Part shown: piece after piece, positions 37,198 through 45,803 of the stretch
Layout of the letters: every line of letters begins with the position of its first letter
Position numbering within the stretch: the stretch's first letter is position 1
Source of the DNA: Pseudoalteromonas shioyasakiensis
Lineage (GTDB): Bacteria; Pseudomonadota; Gammaproteobacteria; Enterobacterales; Alteromonadaceae
Assembly: GCF_024518675.1 (NCBI RefSeq)
Contig: NZ_JANIGL010000003.1
Location: forward strand, 620,001-684,000
Reading direction: 5' to 3'
Length of the DNA stretch: 64,000 nucleotides
The notes under the pieces: generated by a model
What the model saw: the letters and a program-made list of their open reading frames with translations, nothing else
Told to the model about the DNA's origin: nothing
Databases searched by the model: none
Position numbers and translations under genes: made by a program

Positions 37198-37261
37198 TTG
37201 TAACCGTCCAATTTAATAAAGTACTTTATAGTCTTATATCAAGATAACAGATCAAATTTAG

Positions 37262-37471
37262 TTAGTGAAGATATGTGAGCATTATAGTTAAGTCATCAGC
37301 TAATTTCTCTATAGATACAGAGAGTCGGATAACTGTCCTGTAATTTATCTTTAAATATGGGTGTAGTGGCATATTGTAGGTTGACCAACAATTTATCTCT
37401 AACTCTCTTTCTTTTTGCATTGCGTTCCATAGAGTGCGAGCAGACACCAAAAGTTCATGTGATTTGTTATG
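37262..37471 (-). pseudogene. C-terminal gene remnant (possibly P27-type terminase small subunit)
   Basis: An open frame without a proper start reads SHELLVSARTLWNAMQKE and then MPLHPYLKINYRTVIRLSVS followed by EKLADDL. The order of a helical segment, an HP-x-L-K motif and a final helix loosely recalls the C-terminus of P27-family phage terminase small subunits. A TGA cuts it off upstream. The match is weak; it may be chance. Confidence 0.3.
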
Positions 37472-37536
37472 TCAATAAGCTGGTAAGCTGGTGTCTCTTG
37501 GCGTAGATTAAACTGCTTATTGTAAAAGTTCATTTT

Positions 37537-38160
37537 TTAATTTCGCTTCAAAAGCTTGGCTCTCGCCTCGTTAAACTCTTCTTCAGAGATGTGTCCATCT
37601 TCTTTGAGCTTCGCCCATTTTGTCAATTCGTCAGCAACAGAGTATTGCTTCAATTTTTCTCCTTTGATTATGTCCACCTCTGAGAGGCTTATTGAGTCCT
37701 TGTCTGATTTAGGTTTTGTTGAAAATATTCCGTTAACCTCTACCCAATCTTTATGTCTATTCATGGGGGAATAAAATAAAACCTGAACAACAACCAAATA
37801 GGCAAAAGCAATTCCAGCAAGTATTAACGAACCAAAGAATTCATCATCACTATAACTTCTACCTTTAACAAGGTATTCATTACCCCAATAAATAGAACTC
37901 AGAGCACAACCAATGAGTGCTAGCCATGTATAGCCCTTAAAGTTTTTAACTGCTGTATCAATGCTGGAGAAGTCCTGATTCTTCTTCATCATATAAATTC
38001 CAAAGGCTAAAAATAAGGTTGGAATTACCCCAAAGAGAAAAACTATTGATGGCGCCATAAGAAGCGAAAAAATTAGTAGCTTACCTTGGTCGTTGCTACT
38101 CATAGGTTGGTTTTGCAAAGCACTCTCCTTTTGAAATATAATAACTTTATCAGAGGACAC
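37537..38160 (-). CDS. Membrane protein with C-terminal SHOCT domain
   Basis: 207 residues. Three to four transmembrane helices lie in the first ~130 residues (IFSLLMAPSIVFLFGVIP..., TWLALIGCALSSIYWG, LILAGIAFAYLVVVQVLFY). The end, LTKWAKLKEDGHISEEEFNE followed by ARAKLLKR, is a clear SHOCT domain, a short C-terminal helical motif common in cell-envelope proteins and prophage cargo. Function unknown. Confidence 0.7.
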   Translation of the reverse strand: MSSDKVIIFQKESALQNQPMSSNDQGKLLIFSLLMAPSIVFLFGVIPTLFLAFGIYMMKKNQDFSSIDTAVKNFKGYTWLALIGCALSSIYWGNEYLVKGRSYSDDEFFGSLILAGIAFAYLVVVQVLFYSPMNRHKDWVEVNGIFSTKPKSDKDSISLSEVDIIKGEKLKQYSVADELTKWAKLKEDGHISEEEFNEARAKLLKRN

Positions 38161-38476
38161 TTTTCCCTATTTTAGTGCGAAAACGTCCTTATCTTGTGAA
38201 CGTATATTAATAGCAAATAGTGTAAGTTATTGCCAGCTATGAATGTTATGCTTCCTGTAGTATATATAAAGATGTAAAAAAAATGAGAGTTTCCTCTTAT
38301 TATTACTAAACTAATGACGACTCACCTGAATGACCGGTTTTCGCTCTTAGCCGAACTTCGTAAAAGTGCCACTTGCAGACATTAGTAACGCGTTGCTAGG
38401 CAACTAGAATTTGTGTGAAAAGTATGCTTAAGTGCTTTCTGTATACTTTAGCCTTGTTGTTATGTGACTTTTCGCT
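38161..38476. other. Gene-free AT-rich spacer
   Basis: No gene is supported. A small inverted repeat AAAGTAT / ATACTTT (38,418-38,450 region) and a GTTGCTAGGCAAC near-palindrome (38,391-38,403) lie downstream of the 38,477 gene on the minus strand. They could be a degenerate attC or terminator structure. Confidence 0.3.
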
Positions 38477-38869
38477 TTAGCTCGAACTGTCCTTTACACA
38501 CTTATCGAATTGTAAACTCCAGATCATTTCACTTGTATTACCTTGTAAACTTATCGCTTTACTAATAGAGTCTATTTCAATCTTTTTAAGAAGCTTTAAA
38601 GTAACTTTCTCCGCAGCATCTTTAGTTATTTTTTTCTGATTTTTAATAGCAACAACCATAGATGAGGCATCTTTAGAGGTTGCTTTATTGAGTTCTTCTA
38701 TTGAAGTTGCAACAGCTATCGACTTTTTAAGGAGTGTTAACTCACTTAAAGGTAATTCGGATAGCTTCCGAATAGAGTCTATATGGACTTGGCAAAATAA
38801 GTATTCGTCAACATCGGCAATTGAACTAAAACTTAAAAAAACTGTGATTAATGAAAATAAAGTTTTCAA
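38477..38869 (-). CDS. Small secreted hypothetical protein
   Basis: 130 residues with an N-terminal signal peptide (MKTLFSLITVFLSFSSIADVD) and a helical, Ser/Lys-rich mature part containing two cysteines (FCQVHID near the start and KCVKDSSS at the end) that could form a disulfide. No family recognised. It is the last gene of the accessory region before the chromosome resumes. Confidence 0.55.
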   Translation of the reverse strand: MKTLFSLITVFLSFSSIADVDEYLFCQVHIDSIRKLSELPLSELTLLKKSIAVATSIEELNKATSKDASSMVVAIKNQKKITKDAAEKVTLKLLKKIEIDSISKAISLQGNTSEMIWSLQFDKCVKDSSS

Positions 38870-39333
38870 TTTTCTCCTCCCTGATAAAATTACTTAATAA
38901 TTTATTGAACACCATTTTGGTGGTTTATAACACACCGAAACGGCGTATATTATATACTCTAATAATTTCACTAATAATTACCTTTGTAAACGAGTGACTA
39001 AAATAGCTATAAATTAAACTTGTTTTTTGAACCCAAACGGCGGTTCATAATATTATCGGACAAAATTAGGCACCTACTCAAAAAAGCAGGAATAAATTTA
39101 ACTTTTCAGTGTCCGGTTATCGCTCAAACCAGCCTTACAAATTTTAAAATCCAAAGCTCTCATTAACAACATCGCGCATAAATGTAGAGCACTTTCGATA
39201 TTGTATTAATTGCAAAAAAAGATATAGTACGTGTACAGAGCTTTTGGATCAGCAACTTCATGTTTCAGCATGTTAGTAGTTCAATACAGGGATTCCAAGC
39301 CCTATCAGAAAAACCCAAATAGGGAACGCCATT
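38870..39333. other. Gene-free AT-rich region at the right side of the island
   Basis: No coding signal is supported. It contains scattered short inverted repeats (for example ACCATTTTGGTGGT near 38,912) but nothing that identifies a transposon terminus. Confidence 0.35.
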
Positions 39334-39432
39334 ACCTCCTCTGTAGCCATTGCTGTATATGGCTCTGCATTCCAGCCTTGTAAGAAACCATTCCAATTTT
39401 GGATCAGAAAGAACAAACAAAATTGGAATTTA
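39334..39432 (+). repeat. Copy B of the island-bracketing sequence
   Basis: Aligns with 22,711-22,795 in the same orientation. It ends in a 12-bp inverted repeat, ATTCCAATTTTG and CAAAATTGGAAT, separated by 16 bases. Confidence 0.7.
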
Positions 39433-39535
39433 CCTCAATAAACTATGTTTATTTATTGCCCAGTCATAATTTTGCAATCTAACTAATGGATAATTTCTAT
39501 CCGATTTAACTTATCACTAAAAGACGACTGAATTC

Positions 39536-40033
39536 ATGAGTGCTCCATTGGTGCGATTAAACTTTGCACTGCAATCAATTGAAGATCCATTATCTGCCGC
39601 CATGGCTCATACAATGGAATATGATACTTTGTACTTGTTTGCAAATGAGAAACACGAGATCAATCTGATCTGTATTCTCCCTGAGGATGCTCATGAAGGT
39701 GATATAATTTCATTAAATGCAACGCATTTACTTGCCAGAGACGCACGCTATTCGGTAGAGCATACTTTAACACTTACCGAAATCGAAACTGGTTATGTGC
39801 AATTAGTTTTAACGCAAATTGGATTTTGTGATGACAGCAATGAATATGTTTTACAATTAATGTTACACGGCCGCCATGCAACATTAAAAGACAGTGCTGA
39901 GTTTGATGTGTTAATGACACCTCATGAAAATGGTTACATAACACCTAATATTACAGCAGCAACAAGTAGCAAAAGTCACTCATTGCGCCAATACCTAACA
40001 AGTTTTAGCAGCTCGTTTTTATCATTATTCTAA
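39536..40033 (+). CDS. Hypothetical protein
   Basis: 165 residues with an acidic, beta-rich composition (YDTLYLFANEKHEINLICIL, DEGDIISLNATHLLARD-like runs) and a hydrophobic Ser-rich tail (YLTSFSSSFLSLF). No family recognised. It converges on anmK and the two stop codons overlap, so it is probably ordinary chromosomal sequence at the right flank of the island. Confidence 0.55.
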   Translation: MSAPLVRLNFALQSIEDPLSAAMAHTMEYDTLYLFANEKHEINLICILPEDAHEGDIISLNATHLLARDARYSVEHTLTLTEIETGYVQLVLTQIGFCDDSNEYVLQLMLHGRHATLKDSAEFDVLMTPHENGYITPNITAATSSKSHSLRQYLTSFSSSFLSLF

Positions 40034-41235
40034 TCTGCAAAACTCACTTTACCCATAGTGACATTTGGAATTCCTTGCTCAGGATTGCCAAAACGGCTTT
40101 GCCCACCAGCCAAGCATTCATTAGCAAGAATAGCAAATAACACGGCTTCTTTTGCATCTGGGTCAATACCTAATGAATAGGTGTTTTTAATTTCAGTTAA
40201 CTCAGGGCAAAGCGCTAAAATATGTTGCATCAATAAAGGGTTATGAATTCCACCGCCGCTAGCATAAACCATTACGTTATCTAACTTTTTACTACAGTCA
40301 TTAATTGCATTAGCTATTACCTGCGCCGAAAAACGATTCAATGTCGCCATTATATCTTCATGTGTTAGGTCTGTGGTACCGCTTGCTTGCTGCGCATCGA
40401 CTAAGTATTGCAAATTGAATACTTCGGGCCCTGTAGTTTTTGGAAAAGATAAATTGAAAAACGAGTTATCACACAGTTGGTCTAATAATGCTTGATTTAT
40501 ATCGCCTTGGCTTGCTACTTGACTGTCTTTGTCATAACCCAGAGGTTTAAAGTAACGCTGAATATAGGCGTCCATAATCGTGTTACCCGGCCCTATGTCA
40601 GAACTAAATACTGCGCTTGCATCTGCCGATTTTGGTAAAAAGGTTAAATTAGCTATCCCCCCCATATTGAGTAATATGCGATTTTCGTTACTACTGGTAA
40701 AAAATAAGTAATCGCCATACACCGCAAGAGGAGCGCCTTCGCCACCAGCAGCTATGTGTTTTTGTCTAAAATCACCTATCGTAGTTATTCCTGTCGTAAC
40801 CGCTAAATGGTCACTATCACCTATTTGTAAAGTTGCGTCACCAAAATCTTCGCGGCCATGCTGGTTTTTGGGGCAGTGATAGATTGTTTGTCCGTGACTA
40901 GCAATAACATCAACCTCCGTGGCGGCCACTTGCCATTTTGCTAAGCATTGATTCACCATATTGCCGTGCAACTTACCTACCCAAGGGTGAAGTAAGGTTA
41001 CCAACTCCAAATCGCATTCAGGTTTTGCAAAGACTTCTTTTATTTTTTGTTTATAGTCATCATCATAATCAACTGTTTCAAATGCCAGTAACGCTATTTT
41101 GGTATCCATTCCTTGGCCTGATATTTCACACAGGGCAACATCTAAACCATCTAAAGAAGTCCCACTCATCAGACCAATTATTAATTTTCGTTGCTTTTTC
41201 GCACTTTCATAAAGTCGCTGTATATGCTGGTGCAT
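40030..41235 (-). CDS. anmK: Anhydro-N-acetylmuramic acid kinase AnmK
   Basis: AnmK phosphorylates and opens 1,6-anhydro-MurNAc from cell-wall turnover, giving MurNAc-6-P. The signature IGLMSGTSLDGLDVALCEI is at the N-terminus, with ASHGQTIYHCP, LQIGDSDHLAVTTGI, LLNMGGIANLTFL and DIGPGNTIMDAYI further in. The 401-residue length is a little longer than E. coli AnmK. It is divergent from the TonB-dependent receptor. No murQ is seen next to it. Confidence 0.93.
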   Translation of the reverse strand: MHQHIQRLYESAKKQRKLIIGLMSGTSLDGLDVALCEISGQGMDTKIALLAFETVDYDDDYKQKIKEVFAKPECDLELVTLLHPWVGKLHGNMVNQCLAKWQVAATEVDVIASHGQTIYHCPKNQHGREDFGDATLQIGDSDHLAVTTGITTIGDFRQKHIAAGGEGAPLAVYGDYLFFTSSNENRILLNMGGIANLTFLPKSADASAVFSSDIGPGNTIMDAYIQRYFKPLGYDKDSQVASQGDINQALLDQLCDNSFFNLSFPKTTGPEVFNLQYLVDAQQASGTTDLTHEDIMATLNRFSAQVIANAINDCSKKLDNVMVYASGGGIHNPLLMQHILALCPELTEIKNTYSLGIDPDAKEAVLFAILANECLAGGQSRFGNPEQGIPNVTMGKVSFAD

Positions 41236-41432
41236 AAATTTTACCTTCTAAATCAATATATTAATAACTAATAATTTGCAGAGTCACAAGGAATACTTTA
41301 TACCTTTACAAACCACAAATAAAGAATAATTATTTGCAATGCATATGAAAATGCTTTAAAACTAAACAACCACATAAAATGTGCCGACAACGACAACAAC
41401 CTATAATAGCAAACATAATGACGGGAATGATA

Positions 41433-44171
41433 ATGAAACACTGCAAATCTAAATCCTTACGCCCACTCATGTTACTTTCACCCATTGCCCTGGCGCTGGG
41501 AGCAACCAGCCCCAATTTATTAGCTGCAGAGCAAGAAGTTGCGAAAAAGAAACCTGAAGTGATCACAGTTACCGGCTCGCGAATTCAACGAACAGAGCTG
41601 GTTTCAAGCAGTCCAGTTGTAAGCGTCGATGAAGAGCAGATTCATCTTGATCGTGCGGTTAATGTTGAAGATATCACAGCAAAACTACCACAAGCTGCAG
41701 CTGGCGCAAATAGTACAGGTGCAACTGTGGGTGATTCATTTGGCTCTTCTACAATCGATTTACGTGGCCTTGGTCAAAACCGAACCTTAGTTTTAATAGA
41801 TGGTACCCGTGCAGTGCCTTTTAGTTTTCGTAACTCCGTTGATGTTAATACTATTCCAGCTGGCCTAATAAAACGAGTAGATGTGCTTACCGGTGGCGCG
41901 GCAGCGGTCTATGGCGCTGATGCGGTTGCTGGTGTTGTAAATTTTGTACTTGATGATGATTTTACAGGTGCAGAATTCTCAAGTAGCTACGAAACAGCTG
42001 ATGGGGGTAATGAAAAGCTCAATTTTGAAGCTATTTTTGGTGGTGACATTGCTGATGGCAATGGCCATATAACCGGTTATATTGGCTACTCTGAACGTAA
42101 AGAGTTACTAGCTGGCGAACGAGATTGGGCGCTTGAGAACAGTACCTCTATGATCAATAGCGGTGGCTACTATACTGATATTGCTTCTGGCAGTAGCCTT
42201 GCAATTGACGACGCAGGGCAAGTGGTTTCCGATCGCCAAACCAGTGATTACACCGCTGATCGTTACTTAACCCAACCTATGGAGCGATTTTCGGCCGGAT
42301 TATTATTCGACGTTGATGTAGCCGACAGTGCGATAGCTTATGGCCGCGCTATGTATTCAAAAGTGACCGCAAACGGCGCAGGTGCCAGTGGTCAAACACC
42401 TATCTTTGTTAATGAGCAAGTGACACTCACTCAAGATAATCAATATATCCCTGATGAATTGCGCCAACAACTGACGTTTGATGAACAAGGCAATGCACTG
42501 GTTAATGTTGAGCGAAACTTAGGGCTTGGAGTACAAAATACCGAAGCGGTTCGCGATTCTCTGCAATTCCAGTTAGGGCTAAAAGGCGATATAAACGACT
42601 ATTTACGTTACGATATTTACGGTCAATATGGCCAAACCGATGAAGTTGCGACCCTTTATAATAATGCTTATAAAGTTGATAGCAGTGGCAATAGTCGCTT
42701 TGCAAGTATGGCTAATAGTATGGATATTTTTGATCCAAACTTAGACTTATCAGGCTTTAGCGACCCACTACTTTATACCACCCGAGAGCGTACTCAAAGT
42801 GTGTTTGCGGCTACATTATCTGGTGATTCAAGCGCTCTTTTTGAACTTCCAGCAGGCTATGTAGACTTTGCTATTGGCTATGAATACCGAAAAGAAACCG
42901 GTAAGCAAACTCCAGGGGATGCATTTAGAAATGGCACTAGCTTTGCCTCTGTTAGCGCATTTGATATGGACGCATGGTTTGACAGTAGCGAATTTTACGC
43001 TGAAATATTAGTACCTATATTGGCCGACATGGCATTTGCTAAAGAGTTAAGCTTTGAAGGTGCATACCGCATTTCAGATTATTCAAACACCGAAGCTGAA
43101 GATACTTACAAGCTAGGTATAAACTGGGCAATTAACGATGATATACGTGTTCGCGCAAATAGACTAACCGCATTTAGAGCACCGAACTTAGGTGAGTTTG
43201 CTAGCCCTATTTCATCTCTTTCATTAGCTTTATTTGATCAAAATAGCGATCAATTTGTACCGCGTTTAGCCGGGCGCTATGATGGCGACCCATGCTTATT
43301 AGGCACTGGAGATGCCAGCCAATGTGCTGCATTTGGTGCACCAGCTGTAGGCACTGAGTTTGATACTAGCACTGCCGCATACACATATGGTGGTAACCCT
43401 GAAATTAAACCTGAACAGGCTGAATCAGACACCTTAGGAGTTGTTTATACTCCAAGCTATATTGAAGGATTTGATTTATCACTTGATTACTATAGTATTC
43501 GGGTTACCGACGCAGTTAGTCAAATTCAGCCCGGTGCCGCATTGCAAAGCTGTTACGTAGACGATCCTAATCCGAATAACCCGCTATGTGGCGCAGTATT
43601 ACGCGATCCAAACACAGGGTTTATTAGCACAGCCATTGTTAATGACTTTAACCTTGCCGCCATCGAGCAAGCCGGTGTTGACCTAGCCGCTAATTATGTA
43701 TTTGATGCACCAATGGACTTAGGTGGTCGCTTTAGACTTTCCTATCAAGCAAACTTTGTAACAAAACAAACCCGGCAAAATAACAGCACTGTCGCCACAA
43801 TGGACTGTAAAGGCACATACGGTAGTGCTTGCTCAGGTGATTTCGCAAGTATCTTACAAGCCGATTATAAACATCGCGCCACATTTGACTGGCAACTCGA
43901 TACCATGAACTTGCAATTAGGTTGGCGCAGAATTGGCGAAGTAGACTATGCTGTAGATAGAACAGAAACAATTGATGCACAAGATTACATGGATTTTGCC
44001 GCGTCATGGCAAGCAACAGATACAATAGCGCTAAACTTTGGTATTGATAACCTATTCGATAAAGAACCACCCACACCACAAATCGGTGCCAACCACTTCA
44101 ACGCAGTAAGTGATTACAGTGTGATTGGCCGTACAGTGGGTGTTGCAGTACGCTATTCACCCGAGTTCTGA
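41433..44171 (+). CDS. TonB-dependent outer-membrane receptor
   Basis: About 912 residues. After a signal peptide (LMLLSPIALALGATSPNLLAAEQ) comes the plug: EVITVTGSRIQRTELVSSSPV, DLRGLGQNRTLVLIDGTRAVP and LTGGAAAVYGADAVAGVVNFVL. A 22-strand-type barrel follows and the protein ends in an aromatic residue (VRYSPEF). This subtype resembles oar/carbohydrate-type receptors of Alteromonadales. The substrate is not visible; nearby anmK and the distal chitin cluster make an aminosugar polymer possible. The ATG at 41,433 is chosen from several in-frame ATGs because it starts the signal peptide. Confidence 0.92.
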   Translation: MKHCKSKSLRPLMLLSPIALALGATSPNLLAAEQEVAKKKPEVITVTGSRIQRTELVSSSPVVSVDEEQIHLDRAVNVEDITAKLPQAAAGANSTGATVGDSFGSSTIDLRGLGQNRTLVLIDGTRAVPFSFRNSVDVNTIPAGLIKRVDVLTGGAAAVYGADAVAGVVNFVLDDDFTGAEFSSSYETADGGNEKLNFEAIFGGDIADGNGHITGYIGYSERKELLAGERDWALENSTSMINSGGYYTDIASGSSLAIDDAGQVVSDRQTSDYTADRYLTQPMERFSAGLLFDVDVADSAIAYGRAMYSKVTANGAGASGQTPIFVNEQVTLTQDNQYIPDELRQQLTFDEQGNALVNVERNLGLGVQNTEAVRDSLQFQLGLKGDINDYLRYDIYGQYGQTDEVATLYNNAYKVDSSGNSRFASMANSMDIFDPNLDLSGFSDPLLYTTRERTQSVFAATLSGDSSALFELPAGYVDFAIGYEYRKETGKQTPGDAFRNGTSFASVSAFDMDAWFDSSEFYAEILVPILADMAFAKELSFEGAYRISDYSNTEAEDTYKLGINWAINDDIRVRANRLTAFRAPNLGEFASPISSLSLALFDQNSDQFVPRLAGRYDGDPCLLGTGDASQCAAFGAPAVGTEFDTSTAAYTYGGNPEIKPEQAESDTLGVVYTPSYIEGFDLSLDYYSIRVTDAVSQIQPGAALQSCYVDDPNPNNPLCGAVLRDPNTGFISTAIVNDFNLAAIEQAGVDLAANYVFDAPMDLGGRFRLSYQANFVTKQTRQNNSTVATMDCKGTYGSACSGDFASILQADYKHRATFDWQLDTMNLQLGWRRIGEVDYAVDRTETIDAQDYMDFAASWQATDTIALNFGIDNLFDKEPPTPQIGANHFNAVSDYSVIGRTVGVAVRYSPEF

Positions 44172-44202
44172 TCCAGTTGCACATGCTGCACAGGATACCC
44201 CA

Positions 44203-44229
44203 AGCGCGCCCTGCCCGGCGCGCTTTTTA
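44203..44229 (+). terminator. Terminator after the TonB-dependent receptor
   Basis: AGCGCGCC / GGCGCGCT stem with a 6-base loop followed by TTTTTATT. Confidence 0.85.
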
Positions 44230-44252
44230 TTGCTCATATCACTTTTCTCATA

Positions 44253-45164
44253 TCACTTAGTTAAGCTGCACGGTTGTGTGGTTGCGGTGCTCTGATTTTT
44301 TGTCTTCATCAAGGTTAAATAAACACCAATCGCACTAATAGTTAAACCTAATATAGCTGGTATCGAAATTGCCTCATCAAACATGACCCACGCCCAGAGA
44401 GTTGTGACTGGTGGCGTTAAATAAATTAAACTCGACACCCGAGTTGCAGAACTTTTTGATAAGATCTGCCAATAAAGCCCGTAAGCGCCTAAGGTAGAAA
44501 ATAGTATGAACCACACCACAGCATAAACAAAATTCAGGCTAATTTCAGGTACTAAGCCACCATTAAAATAGGCAAGCGGCATAAACAATACACTGGTAAT
44601 TAAACATTGTATGGTGAGCGACGGCAATATCGTTACTTTACTCGGTCTAGCTTTTGCTACAAAGGTTGCAATTACGATACATATCATACTAAGCAAAGCT
44701 AAAGCATATGCAAGCAAAGGCGAATCGTTTAATCCACCGACCACAGTGACTGCTACACCAATAAAACCTAAGCAAAGACCAATCCATTGCTTTAAAACGA
44801 CTCTCTCTGTCAACACAATACCAGCAAGTGCCGCGGTCACTATAGGCTGTAAAGACGCTATTAAAGCAGCGGTTCCAGGAGAGACGCCCATATCAATTGC
44901 TGCGATAATCGTTGCTAAATAGCCAAACATAGCAAAGCCGCCAATAACACATTGCAGCAGTAACTCCCGTTTATTTAGCTTTGCTAAAACTCTTATTGAA
45001 AAGGGCAGTAAGATGACTGACGTGAGCAAAAACCGCCAAAACAAAACGGTAAAAATTGAGCCAGTATTAGACGCTAGCGTCCCCCCGATAAAGCCAGAAC
45101 TCCACGCTATAACCAAGCCTATTTCTAAAACCGGTATTGATTTTAATTTATTAAACACACTCAC
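44253..45164 (-). CDS. EamA/DMT-family transporter
   Basis: 303 residues with about ten hydrophobic helices in two EamA halves (the VIAWSSGFIGGTLAS start; SPGTAALIASLQPIVTAALAG and YLTPPVTTLWAWVMFDEAIS are typical repeats). These are drug/metabolite exporters of varied substrate. It is divergent from a TetR regulator across a long palindrome, so it is probably the regulated target. Confidence 0.88.
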   Translation of the reverse strand: MSVFNKLKSIPVLEIGLVIAWSSGFIGGTLASNTGSIFTVLFWRFLLTSVILLPFSIRVLAKLNKRELLLQCVIGGFAMFGYLATIIAAIDMGVSPGTAALIASLQPIVTAALAGIVLTERVVLKQWIGLCLGFIGVAVTVVGGLNDSPLLAYALALLSMICIVIATFVAKARPSKVTILPSLTIQCLITSVLFMPLAYFNGGLVPEISLNFVYAVVWFILFSTLGAYGLYWQILSKSSATRVSSLIYLTPPVTTLWAWVMFDEAISIPAILGLTISAIGVYLTLMKTKNQSTATTQPCSLTK

Positions 45165-45171
45165 CTCAAAA

Positions 45172-45215
45172 GTAAAACGATCACTCTACTTGCAATGGTA
45201 GAGTGATCGTTTTAC
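45172..45215. promoter_or_regulatory. 18-bp perfect inverted repeat, likely TetR operator
   Basis: The arms 45,172-45,189 and 45,198-45,215 are exact complements (GTAAAACGATCACTCTAC) around TTGCAATG. The element fills the gap between the divergent transporter and TetR genes and touches the tetR start, so bound repressor would block both. Confidence 0.85.
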
Positions 45216-45216
45216 C

Positions 45217-45753
45217 ATGTCAACTATGAACAAAACTCAAGAAAAGATAGCCACCGCTTTAGAAACTGCTTTCGCCCAACATGGCTTTGCAGAACAAGGT
45301 GTTGATGCGCTTAAAGAAGCCACAGGGGTAAGCCTAAGAACTCTGTATAAATACTGCCCTTCAAAAGAAGCAATGATAATCACTGCGCTTGAGTACCGTC
45401 ACACTCGGTATTTAACCACTATTTTCAATTCGTTAAATGATAGTGATAGCCCTAAAGCTGAGCATATATTTAACCAAATAGAATTCTGGATGAGCGAATA
45501 TGCACCTAACGGCTGTTTGTTCCACAATGCAGTGGCCGCCTATCCAAACAGTGAAGCTTTATCAGAGCTATTAGCGCGACATAAATTTGAGGTAGCCAAT
45601 CACTTAGCTCAATCCCTAGATCTCAAAGGCTATGAAAATGAGTTATTACTCATACATGAGGGGTTGATGCAAAGCTGGCCTTTACTTGGTAATAAAGTAT
45701 TCATCATTGCAAATAAATTAGTAAGTGGATACTTAGAAAATCGGAACCCGTAG
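45217..45753 (+). CDS. TetR-family transcriptional regulator
   Basis: 178 residues. N-terminal helix-turn-helix of TetR type: KIATALETAFAQHGFAEQGV, then LKEATGVSLRTLYKYCPSKE with the recognition helix and the KEAMI end motif. The C-terminus is the ligand-binding helical domain. It is divergent from the EamA transporter with a palindromic site between them. The start at 45,217 has no visible Shine-Dalgarno site; the ATG at 45,226 is an alternative. Confidence 0.88.
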   Translation: MSTMNKTQEKIATALETAFAQHGFAEQGVDALKEATGVSLRTLYKYCPSKEAMIITALEYRHTRYLTTIFNSLNDSDSPKAEHIFNQIEFWMSEYAPNGCLFHNAVAAYPNSEALSELLARHKFEVANHLAQSLDLKGYENELLLIHEGLMQSWPLLGNKVFIIANKLVSGYLENRNP

Positions 45754-45763
45754 ATAAAGCGGC

Positions 45764-45803
45764 ATTCGTGGGGCTTTATGGTATCCCACGAATAATTTTT
45801 TAT
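45764..45803. terminator. Bidirectional terminator between tetR and the SMP-30-like gene
   Basis: ATTCGTGGG and CCCACGAAT form a 9-bp stem, followed by AATTTTTTATTAT. Confidence 0.8.

Noticed and set aside
33131..38869. Full integron cassette array
   Set aside because: Only one attC-like hairpin is convincing, genes lie in both orientations and there is no integrase in the window.
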